Positions 24,742 to 33,994 of a DNA stretch of 64,000 nt are shown here, one piece after another. The DNA comes from Aquanectria penicillioides (taxonomy: Eukaryota; Ascomycota; Sordariomycetes; Hypocreales; Nectriaceae). The notes below the pieces were generated by a model. It did no database searches and was not told the origin of the DNA. It saw nothing but the letters and a program-made list of their open reading frames with translations. The position numbers and the translations under genes were made by a program. Position 1 is the first letter of the stretch. Each line of letters starts with the position of its first letter. The DNA lies in contig PYIU01000001.1 in NCBI GenBank assembly GCA_003415625.1, positions 6,264,210 to 6,328,209 on the forward strand, read 5' to 3'.

Positions 24742-25881
24742 TTACTTTCCTGACCAAGATTTGAAAGAGAGATACTTGGGCCGTTTTAGCGTAGGCCGTT
24801 TCATCTTCATGGATCTCATGGATTCTCGGTCTGTCTCGCAGTCGCGGCCTAACCAACCTGCGATAGACTGAACAGCTTCTTGATATTCTAGCAATACACT
24901 TGGCTTTAGTGTCATTGGCGGTGGATTATCCCATGCATGCTTCTCGCCCTCTACCACACGCAAGGTGAGCGTCTTCCCGGCTTCCGCGAGGCGCTTGGCA
25001 AATTGCTTGCCTTCGGAGAGAAGCATGTCATACTCGCAGAGCACGAGATGTATTGGTGGCAACCTCTGCAGAAGCTCATCTGGCATTAATCCCGGCGAGA
25101 GACGTGGGTCTGTCCTCTTCTCACGGTCGATGGAGGGGTATATATAAGAGGCATCGATCAGGTCAGTGAGACCCTTGGGCAGTGTGAGGTCGGGACGACA
25201 GCACGTTAGACGCTTTGCTGGGCGAGTAATGGTCCAGTCCAGCATGGGGTAGAAGAGAGCCAAGCCGGCAATGCGAGGTGGACTGATGGGTAGCTTGTAG
25301 CCCCACCGATCCGGATCGTTGAGAATGAGCCAGGTGGAGAGAGCATTGGAGGCACCTGCAGAGAAGCCTGAGAGAACAATACGGTCTGGGTCGATGCCGA
25401 ACTCGGCAGCACGATGCTTGATCTGGAGCACGGCGTCGACGCAGTCCTCAATGGGGGTGGGAAACGGATGGGTCGGAGCCAGACGGTAGTTGACGGTGAA
25501 GACGACAGCATCGAGGGAGGCAAGAATGGAACCGGCCCATCGCGCGTTGTCAGTGCCCTGGCCTAGGATCCAACCTCCACCATGGAAGACGATGACAGCA
25601 GGGCGAGCGCCGATGGAGAGCCGCGGAGGGTTCCATACCTCGGCCTTGATCTTGGCACGACCCTCGAAGCCGGGAGCAAGGGTGGCATCGAGAGAGATTT
25701 CGCGGGATGGCTCCGGGGCAGGAGGGTCAGTGCGGTTAGCGATGCTGAAGCCCAAGCTGGCTGCAGAGCGTATGGCCTGGGCCCGGGCGTTGAGGTACCA
25801 GCGGGAGCTGGCCTCGAGGGGGTTGATGTATCCCTCGGGCTCCGGGGTAGTAGGGTTAGAGGTGGAGGGGGTGGTCTCCAT
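24742..25881 (-). CDS. Alpha/beta hydrolase (HSL-type), candidate ergosteryl-aspartate hydrolase
   Basis: Single exon, 379 aa from the ATG at 25881 (METTPSTSNP). The frame is open further upstream but has no earlier ATG. Hormone-sensitive-lipase family features are complete: oxyanion loop HGGGW at residues 100-104, nucleophile elbow GFSAG with Ser174, acid Asp285 in CEYDMLLSEGK, and base His315 in EKHAWD. NYRLAPTHPFPTPIED is also typical. The N-terminal segment carries LGFSIANR and the C-terminus is Lys/Arg-rich (MKMKRPTLKRPK). It lies divergent from the AspRS-DUF2156 gene, 2.7 kb away. Fungal sterol aspartylation is reported to be reversed by a dedicated hydrolase, ErdH. Identifying this gene with ErdH is inference from context plus enzyme class; a general esterase or lipase is the alternative. 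Confidence 0.88.
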   Translation of the reverse strand: METTPSTSNPTTPEPEGYINPLEASSRWYLNARAQAIRSAASLGFSIANRTDPPAPEPSREISLDATLAPGFEGRAKIKAEVWNPPRLSIGARPAVIVFHGGGWILGQGTDNARWAGSILASLDAVVFTVNYRLAPTHPFPTPIEDCVDAVLQIKHRAAEFGIDPDRIVLSGFSAGASNALSTWLILNDPDRWGYKLPISPPRIAGLALFYPMLDWTITRPAKRLTCCRPDLTLPKGLTDLIDASYIYPSIDREKRTDPRLSPGLMPDELLQRLPPIHLVLCEYDMLLSEGKQFAKRLAEAGKTLTLRVVEGEKHAWDNPPPMTLKPSVLLEYQEAVQSIAGWLGRDCETDRESMRSMKMKRPTLKRPKYLSFKSWSGK

Positions 25882-26067
25882 GGCGGAGGAGGGTGAGCCC
25901 AACGGCGGAAGCGTCCGGCCGGCCAACAGAGTAGGAGTGCCCGGCAGGGAGGCGACGAGGATAGCGGCAAGAGGGAAAGGTGAGGGAAGACGTGAGGGAC
26001 GGGAGTCAAGAGACACAGTCAGAGACGGACGCAGTCGTCAAACACGTGGTTTAGCCTCTACGGAACC

Positions 26068-26082
26068 GGGGGGGGGGGGGGG
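26068..26082. repeat. G15 homopolymer
   Basis: Fifteen consecutive G bases upstream of the hydrolase start codon. The exact length is unreliable, given homopolymer errors elsewhere in the window. Confidence 0.8.
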
Positions 26083-28233
26083 ATGGTGTAGTGGTGGGAA
26101 GCCTGGACTAGGACTGGGGTGGATGGTGTCAAGTCAGGCGGGCGGGATGGAAAGGGCCAGATTGGACGATGGGAGGAGCTGGGAGGCCTGGTGCTGTTGG
26201 TTCTGTTGGTTTGGACGTCGAGATGAGGCGACAGATAGAGACGCAGCGGCAGAGAGGGAGGGTTGGGGTAGGGCTGGCTGCGACGAGGCCGTGAACAGGG
26301 CTGCGAAATGGATGCACCGAGCTGCACCGCACAGAGTCCGCGGAAAGCTTGAATGACAACGAGGGTGACGAGGATCCTGATTCTGATGGCCGATGGCTGA
26401 TAGTGTGTTCACCGTACGACGCGCGAGGAGCCAACGCACCCGCATTAAGAGTGTCGCCCCTCTAGCATCACAGGCTCCCGAGACACGGCCAAACGCTGCG
26501 GGGGCCAGCGGCTATGGAGCAAGACCTCGCCGCGCCTAGGCGAGCGTCGCCGAGCTTGCAGACTGGGCTGGCCTGGGGTCTGAATGGGGGACCTGGACTG
26601 GGACCTGGCTGACTTAACGGAGCTGGGACACAGTGGCTTGCCCGTTAATTGAGAGCGATGATGTCGTTTGAGCAATGGAACTGGGCAGAAGCGCTCTTAC
26701 AAAGCGTCAGCCCTGGTTCTCCTGGGGCCTCTGTCATGCTTGGACGTGCTGACTGATGACGTCTGGCGGGCTTTCCGTCGACTCAGCCAATAGCGTGTTA
26801 TGTGGCGCCCAGATCACTCTTTTCCTGGTTCTAGTTGAAGCTGGAACCCCCAAAAAATTCATGGCCAAAAAAGAAAAAATGGATAGTGGGGCACTCTTCC
26901 CCCCCAAACCCGACACATCCGATCAAGCTTCGATGGTTGACGTCACATTTGGAAGCAACAACAATGTCGCATCACTTTTGGAGCTGTCCCTTGTCGTGCA
27001 TTGTCTCACAGCGGTGCAAAGAGGTGTTTCCTGTGCGTTCATTATCGTTCGACCACTAATCCTGTTGTTGCTCGGTAATGCTTTCGCTCTGCAGTGAGCT
27101 GTCTCGGAGATCGATTCTCGAGATGTTGGTTGGCCTTGTAGAGTTCTTTCGTGGTTCCAGGTCCGGCGCCGACAGCACCGAAATCTCCACTCAAGTGTAA
27201 GTACCTACCACTCGGCCCCGTCCAGGGCCCCGGCAGCCCGCCGAGGTCAGAACGTTAAAGGGTACCTTTTCATGGTAACTCACTGTGGGTACCTAGGTAC
27301 CTATTCAACGTGGTGCATACCAGCACATGTTTCGCAATGGGCAAATACTGGTGGTAGGTTTCTTTTGCCGCCATGCGTCTCGACGGACTTCAGCTTGATG
27401 CCGAGACGGGTGACGGCACAGGCCCGGCCATCGAGTGGCCCAAAGCAGCGTTGCAGCGCATCTCCTTCAAGTTCGTAGTGGTCACCTTTTGGTTCCCAGT
27501 GCCGTCTGTCCCACCGCCTTGGTTCTGCAGGTCCCACTTTCATGAGTCCCATTCAAGAGTCCCATCTATCTCCAGCTCAAAGTCCGGAAACCCAATCGAA
27601 AAATCCGGCCCATTTCAGTCACGCGTACATGGGTCGTTGAGGCAAGGGTACTGGGTATCAGGGTGCTGTACTCTGTACAATGCAATGCGAGTGAAACACG
27701 TAATGTGCACCAATGCGGTCCGGTCCAGGAGTGAGGGCTGGCAGCACCAAGACGGACATAGTAGAGCTACATCGATGCATCACGTACCGACCTAGCCTAG
27801 CCCTACGTCGCAGGCCCGGAGGGGCGTGTGTGCAATCCCGTCACACCGGAGATAATGACGCACCATTCGTCAAGTGGCCGGCCACGCCGCTCCAACTTTC
27901 GGTGCGGTGCGGAATTGTCAGCAAAACCGGCGTCCCGCGCGCGGCTCTGACCTTAAACTCGAATGCTGACTTGACTGGAGGGGATAACTCGGCACGCGGA
28001 CCATCCTGGGTGGTGGTGGAGCGGCCCCCATCTAAGTCAACGTGCTGGACTTTTTGCACCTCGCCCAATGCATCGCGAAATGCCGAGTCAAGGCTCCATC
28101 CCACCAACACGCGCTCCACGGCTTTTGAGTCCGGGGCCGAGAAGGGTGCCGTGAGGTAAGCATCCCTAGTACGGAATTTTTTTTGCTCATTCTTCGTGAA
28201 TCCCTCGCTCGCCGTCGGGCCCCGAGCTCTCCC

Positions 28234-28243
28234 GTATATAAGG
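28234..28243 (+). promoter_or_regulatory. TATA-like element upstream of AspRS-DUF2156
   Basis: GTATATAAGG lies about 310 bp before the ATG at 28554. It is the clearest TATA-type sequence in the intergenic region, and its orientation fits the plus-strand gene. Transcription start is not shown. Confidence 0.4.
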
Positions 28244-28553
28244 CTCGTTGCCATACGCCACTGGATCAGGTTTTTATTTAACCCTGTTGTTTCACTCTGT
28301 TGATCATCGAGCCTCACTGCCTTGCTTTTGTGCAAGTAACTCCAAGTGGCTCCTGGATAGCTGACAGTTCAGTCCGCCCCGAACCTGGCCAAACAGAGAA
28401 AGACCAAAACCATATAGGGACTGGACTCGCCCGCCTTGGTGTCACACCCGTCCCTGATTTACGACTTAGATAACTCAGCCCTCGGCCGCCATCGTCACCA
28501 CTCGCCCAAGGTGTGGTTCATATCTTCCCTGGACCCACACACCAAAAAGAGAG

Positions 28554-31424
28554 ATGACGGCTTCAACGGGGATAATCACCCCTGTAACCTCAGCTTTTGG
28601 CGGTGCTCCATTGTCACCCAAGCATCGGGTTAAAGACTCGGTCTCGTCCTTGCCTTCGTCCCCAATTTCGACAACTCCTTCCACATTTTCCAACATGACT
28701 GCCCACTCGAGTACCACCACCGTCGCTGGGGCTGGGGATGTCCAGAAGGACGCCGCCAGCGATTCTGGAGTGGCGACTTCTCCCACTAGCAACATCACCT
28801 ACAGCTCTGAATCCTTCAAGCCCGTTCGCTCCTCTTCCGTGCGATGTTCCACAAACAGGCTCCGCGACAGCGCCATCGAAATCAAGTCCGCTCGATCTAG
28901 CATGGACGGCTTCAGCCGGGAGGCCTTCAACAAAGAGGCTTTTACCAAGGAAGCTTTCACCAAGGATGGCCACCGAAGTGCCATGGCTATGGCCATGGCC
29001 ATCTCCGGAGGAGGTTCTGGTAGTGGAACCCCCAACAGCCGCGCCTCGATTGAGAGCGGCCGCACCACAAACAGCGCCGACTGGCCTACACACCCCTACG
29101 AGCTCAACGCCATTTCTCAGCTCGACACTCTTCCCATCGGCACTGAAGTCACCTTCCGCGCTCGCATTGAGACCCAGCGCCCTCTTTCTAAGGCCCTCGA
29201 CTTCCTTCTCCTGCGTGATCAGACCCACTCCGTCCAGGGCGTCCTCGGCCGCGATGCCGGTAATACCGAATTCATTCGCTGGGTCCGCAAATTGACCCCG
29301 GAGTCGCTTGTACAAGTGTCAGGAACACTGAAGGAGCCCCCGGAGCCCATTCGATCGGCCACTCAGACTTGCGTTGAGGTCGACATCGAGTCTATTTTCC
29401 TCGTCAATGCCGCCCACAACCTAGCTTTCACCAACTACAAGCCCCCTGAGACTCTCCGCAACCGCATGTCGTCGCGAATCCTCGACCTTCGACATCCCGC
29501 CAACCAGGCCCTCTTCCGAGTTCGTTCTCTTGTCGCCCGAACATTCCGCAACACCCTCGAAGACCGCGGTTTTGTCGAGATCAATACCCCCAAGCTCCAG
29601 CCTGCCGCCACCGAGAGTGGTGCTGCTGTCTTCGGCGTCAATTACTTTGATCGCAAGGCGTTCCTTGCCCAGAGCCCTCAGCTTGCTAAGCAAATGGCTA
29701 TTTCCGCCGATTTTGGCCGTGTCTTTGAGGTCGGCCCAGTCTTCCGTGCTGAAAACTCCAACACTCATCGTCACTTGACTGAGTACACCGGTCTCGATAT
29801 TGAAATGGCGATTGAGTATGATTATCATGAGGTCATTGAAGTTCTTGACGAGTTCCTGAAGTCCGTGTTCAAGGCCGTCTACAGCATGCCCGAGGTTGAG
29901 GTCATTCGCAAGCGATGGCCCAGCGCAGAGTTCAAGTGGCTCGAACAGACTCCCATCATCCCCTTCACCGAGGGTCTGCAAATGCTTCGTGATGATGGAC
30001 GTGACGTTGAAGAAGAGGATCTCTCAACGCCCGATGAGATCCGCCTTGGCGAACTTGTCAAACAGAAGTACGGCACTGACTACTACGTCTTGGACAAGTT
30101 CCCCGCCAATGCTCGCCCTTTCTACACTGCCAAGGATCCCGAAGATCCCAAGTGGACTCGATCCTTTGATATTTTCATTCGTGGCCAGGAGATTTGCTCC
30201 GGTGGTCAGCGTATCCACAACGCTGACGAGCTCCGAACCAACATGGCCATTGCTGGCATGACTGAGGATGGCATGGAGGACTATCTTACTGGTTTCGACC
30301 TCGGTGCTCCCCCACACGCCGGTGCAGGTCTCGGCCTCGAGCGCATTGTTGCGTGGATGCTTGAGCTTGGCGATGTTCGATATGCGTCGCTGTTCCACCG
30401 TGACCCCAAATCGCTGCCCGCCAAGGCGCCCGGCCTGCCCCACCCCGAGGCCGACACCACCAAGCCCCACTCCGCCGAAGCCCCGCCGGCACTTGAGAAG
30501 CTCATTGCCAACTACGGAGACGCCTCCAACACATCCTGGCTGGATGACCGATTCCACATCTGGCGCCACTCCACTGGTGCAGCTATTGGATGGGTGCCTC
30601 AAGAAAAGTTTGCCATGGTCACTGGCGATCCCCTCTGCGACCAGAGCCAATATCCCGAGGTGATTCGCGATTTCGTCAAGTACCTTGTCTCAGAGCGGCG
30701 CCTGACCCCAGTTTGGATGCTTGTCTCGTTCGATGTGCAAAAGATCCTCGCCCGCGAGCTCCGCTGGCGGACTTTGTCGTGCACGGAGGAGCAGCGCGTC
30801 GACACCGATCGCCAGCAGCTCAATGCCGCTAACCAAGCCAACGGCCTCGCTGCGAAGGCGCGGCGCGTCGAGCGCGAGGGTATCAAGATCCACGAGGTCA
30901 AGGCCGATGCCGACTTCATCAGCCGCGCGGACCCTGCCATCGAGGCCTGGAAGGCCAACCGCAAGGGTAAGCAGGTCCATCTCACCGAGGTTCGTCCCTG
31001 GGTCGATCCCGAACACCGTCGCTACTTTGCTGCCGAGAAGGACGGCAAGGTTCTCTCTATGGTGGTCTTGCACCGCCTGGCTCCCCGCCACGGCTGGCAA
31101 GTCAAGTGGGCGCTTGATTTCCCCGGCGCCACCAACGGTGCCATTGAGGTGCTCATTGGACACGCTCTGGCTTGCGTCTCTGGAAAGGTGACGTTCGGTG
31201 CTGGTGTTTCTGAGAAGCTTACCCCTGGTGAACATATGGGTGGTATCCGTGCTCGATTCCTCGCAGCTACCTATAAGTCGATTGTCGACAGCCTCGGCCT
31301 GCGCCGCAAGGCTAGCTTCCGTTCCAAGTTTGGCGCTTTGGGCGAGGAGGTCTACATCTGCTACCCCAAGCATGGTGTCGGTCTGCGTGACATGCAGCAG
31401 ATCATCAAGTTCTTCCAGGACTAA
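28554..31424 (+). CDS. erdS: Aspartyl-tRNA synthetase-DUF2156 fusion (ergosteryl-3beta-O-L-aspartate synthase, ErdS-type)
   Basis: An intronless 956-aa fusion. Residues 1-180 are a Ser/Thr-rich extension with a short repeat (REAFNKEAFTKEAFTK, residues 122-137) and AMAMAMA. Residues about 185-290 form the OB-fold anticodon-binding domain (IGTEVTFRARIET). Residues about 300-625 are the class II AspRS core: FLAQSPQLAKQM, motif 2 FRAENSNTHRHLTEYTGLDIEM (397-418), FIRGQEICSGGQRIH, motif 3 GAGLGLERIVAWML, and LFHRDPKSLP. Residues about 645-956 are a DUF2156 / lysylphosphatidylglycerol-synthase C-type transferase domain (FHIWRHSTGAAIGWVPQEKFAMVTGDPL; WALDFPGATNGAIEVLIG). In ErdS the synthetase domain makes Asp-tRNA(Asp) and DUF2156 transfers Asp to the 3beta-hydroxyl of ergosterol. 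Catalytic synthetase motifs look intact. It is not a lysyl-tRNA synthetase: the core motifs are AspRS-like. A second in-frame ATG at residue 48 is a possible alternative start. Confidence 0.94.
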   Translation: MTASTGIITPVTSAFGGAPLSPKHRVKDSVSSLPSSPISTTPSTFSNMTAHSSTTTVAGAGDVQKDAASDSGVATSPTSNITYSSESFKPVRSSSVRCSTNRLRDSAIEIKSARSSMDGFSREAFNKEAFTKEAFTKDGHRSAMAMAMAISGGGSGSGTPNSRASIESGRTTNSADWPTHPYELNAISQLDTLPIGTEVTFRARIETQRPLSKALDFLLLRDQTHSVQGVLGRDAGNTEFIRWVRKLTPESLVQVSGTLKEPPEPIRSATQTCVEVDIESIFLVNAAHNLAFTNYKPPETLRNRMSSRILDLRHPANQALFRVRSLVARTFRNTLEDRGFVEINTPKLQPAATESGAAVFGVNYFDRKAFLAQSPQLAKQMAISADFGRVFEVGPVFRAENSNTHRHLTEYTGLDIEMAIEYDYHEVIEVLDEFLKSVFKAVYSMPEVEVIRKRWPSAEFKWLEQTPIIPFTEGLQMLRDDGRDVEEEDLSTPDEIRLGELVKQKYGTDYYVLDKFPANARPFYTAKDPEDPKWTRSFDIFIRGQEICSGGQRIHNADELRTNMAIAGMTEDGMEDYLTGFDLGAPPHAGAGLGLERIVAWMLELGDVRYASLFHRDPKSLPAKAPGLPHPEADTTKPHSAEAPPALEKLIANYGDASNTSWLDDRFHIWRHSTGAAIGWVPQEKFAMVTGDPLCDQSQYPEVIRDFVKYLVSERRLTPVWMLVSFDVQKILARELRWRTLSCTEEQRVDTDRQQLNAANQANGLAAKARRVEREGIKIHEVKADADFISRADPAIEAWKANRKGKQVHLTEVRPWVDPEHRRYFAAEKDGKVLSMVVLHRLAPRHGWQVKWALDFPGATNGAIEVLIGHALACVSGKVTFGAGVSEKLTPGEHMGGIRARFLAATYKSIVDSLGLRRKASFRSKFGALGEEVYICYPKHGVGLRDMQQIIKFFQD

Positions 31425-33994
31425 ACCATTTGTTCCATAAAATTTCCTCGGCAGGACCACGAGGGATACGATACACGCAAGGTTGTTTGTCGAGTTCTAA
31501 AGATACCACGAGAGGATGCGCATAAAGTATGGCAGGAGACGTACACAGGGGTCAAGCTCAGGAAGTTTGTGGGTGAAGGTGATGATGACGCCACGGCCTC
31601 GGGTTTGGAAGATTTCCTTGTTTTGGGTTTTTTTCGGGCACATTCAAATGATTCAAGCAGGCGTTCGCGTTTCTTTTCTCCAAGTACAAGATTTTGTTCT
31701 TATTCCCCTCTTGATACCTATTAGACAGAAGAAGGATGGCAAACAGCTTGTTATTGTAGTTGGAAACTTATACGCAATTCTATTAACACGCCTCTTCATC
31801 ACAAACATACATCCGTGAATATCTACGATCTGATTGTGATTTTCACCAGACAATAGGAAGTTGCTAAATTTAGCACTCGCCAAATGTTGAAGGGTTGCAC
31901 ATTGTGCCATGTGTTCAATGCTCGAGAGGATTAGTGTTTGCATAGGCTTGGCATGATCCCAAGTTTGTTTCGAAGAGCCTTTGCATAAAGGTGCAGCGAT
32001 CCTATTCCTTCTCTCGGTGACTGTTCTTGGCGCCGATGAGGGCAATTTGAAACAAGCGGTTGCGAATGTGGAACAGGTCAATTGGGGCGTTGCACGAACC
32101 TATATATGACAACAGAAAGAACTGCTTTTGGGGCTTAATAGGAACACGAAATTCTTAAACCCGGCTTTGATACTGTACGCTAAAGGCCATCATGCCATGT
32201 CTTTCTGACATGCTAGAATTGGTCAAAACGTGGCGAAATAAAGTATCAAAATAATTTAGAACAAAGCCCCAACATGACCTGACGAACGGCACACACGATG
32301 AACAAAGCTCCCCAAGGAATCTAGCAAGTTTGACGTATTGTCGCTCATTCATCCTTCACCAATTATTTCCTTCGATTTTTCAATTTAAATTGTCATGTGA
32401 GTTTACTTCACTGTCACTCTCGCGATGGCAGGGGGGCTTAGCAAGGTGGCTCAAGCACGACGATCGGCCATGGGTATGGTATTGTGCTCTGCCGGCTGAC
32501 CAGGAGATCCTGGCTCAGCCAATTGGTCCTTTTGGTCAGAGGGAGGGCTTCGGTGCCAATGACATTGTTATGCCCTTTTTGATCTTGGGACAAGCGCCAA
32601 GAATGAGCGTGATAGGCTGGTTGTTGAGGGCCGTGTGGGATGAGGTTATGGGCCCAACAAAAGTCAAGTATCCTCCACAAACATTTTGGAGATTTCAATT
32701 TCATCGGTATCCACTTTGTTCCGCAATGTTAAATACTGCTGTGGTGAGAATCAATCGGGTCTATGTTTTGAGCTCGTCAAATAGCCGTCATTGATACTCT
32801 ATGGTCCAGGGTTGCATGTGGCACCTTTGCTGGGCTCTGGCCAGCTAGGAAGACAGTAGCTTTGAGGCTATACGAAGAACAACAAACCTTGGCCAACGTC
32901 AACACCCCACCCCCTTCTCTTGAAGCAAACCTAGACGAGCACGCGACAGCAATGTGCGTCCAGGAAGGCAATGAAGCGAAGGAACACTAGGTAGCGCCCA
33001 GCGCGGGCTCCTCGTGAATAGGCCAACCGGATCTCCGGGTTCGACAGCGGGGGAACGGTGCTATGCTCCCGCCCAGCCCTTCTAGCGTGGCCTGTTTCCA
33101 GAATCTCTTAGTTGTGAGGTGCCAACCGCTTGTTGAAAGCGACGGGAGGTGGAGAATTGCGAGTGGATAGGGCGTGCTGGTGGCAGCGTAATCTAACTCA
33201 ACTAATGCTGACAATCTGTATCGCGCCTGAGGGACGCGTCTGGAGCAACGGACCCCACGTGGGCAGGCGCAGTCGTGATTACGCTCGAGCTTAGCCGAGA
33301 GAGTGTTAACCTGGGGCAAGCAAGTACCTGCGGTAAGCTGAAAGAGTACCTGCCTAGGGCCTAGGGGGACTAATGCTTCATTGGCCGGCCAATTGGCATT
33401 TGAGGTCGTGAGAGGTAACATTTCAAAATAAAACCGGACAAAAGAAGAAAGAGGAAAACATAGAGGAAAATAGTGCGTGTGCCAGCAGTTTGGGTGGCTT
33501 ATCTGTTAGGCAAGTGGCTAATTAGTAAGGGTTCTAATAAGGCCCAGGGGGTTGTAGTTGCAGTCTAGATGTGCTAGGTTTCATGTCGGGTCCCGAAAGT
33601 GGGCAACTGCGATCTACATGTTCGCAACGGGCTAAATGGTACGAGGTAGCCAGGCTTTGCCCAGGACAGGGTACTTCTATTGGCTTCCATTCCAGCCACG
33701 TATCGGGGCTGGCTGGCTGGCCGCCATAGATAAAACTGTCAGAGAGCTCGATTTAATCAGTGCACACTCGGGCGGAACTTATCGCAGCCCACTTCTTGCT
33801 TCACGTCAGATGCGTCGATGATGCCCTGACGCTCGCTCCGTCCGCTGCCACAGCTGTACCCCCCCCCATAACCATCAATCATAGACTGCCAAAGACCAGG
33901 CCATCGGCGACACTCAAGACTCTGCCTCTGGCCCGTCGTGTAGTAGCTCAACCCAGGATATGACTCACGAACGGGGTCCCAATGATTGATCACC
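31425..33994. other. Intergenic region after AspRS-DUF2156
   Basis: About 2.6 kb with no supported gene. The first 400 bp probably include the 3' untranslated region of the synthetase gene. The rest carries short frames only; the longest plus-strand frame (32330-32794) has no recognised domain. Confidence 0.45.

Larger units (their letters stand above)
25882..28553. promoter_or_regulatory. Shared 2.7 kb intergenic region of the hydrolase / AspRS-DUF2156 pair
   Basis: The two genes are transcribed away from this region. It contains a 15-G run (26068-26082), a palindromic GGTACCTAGGTACC cluster (27266-27303) and a TATA-like site before the synthetase gene. No internal gene is supported; frames here are fragmentary. 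Confidence 0.5.

Noticed and set aside
25882..26016. Longer N-terminus for the hydrolase
   Set aside because: The frame is open upstream, but the upstream start would be GTG; the first in-frame ATG is 25881.
25490..26356. Plus-strand frame (288 aa) opposite the hydrolase
   Set aside because: Gly/Arg-rich antisense reading with no recognised domain.
28554..31424. Lysyl-tRNA synthetase, suggested by the DUF2156 domain found in bacterial LysX
   Set aside because: Core motifs (motif 2 and the QSPQL and FIRGQEI segments) are aspartyl-type.
30690..31460. Long minus-strand frame (256 aa) opposite the AspRS-DUF2156 gene
   Set aside because: Shadow of a highly conserved plus-strand coding region; its codon pattern is that of an antisense frame.
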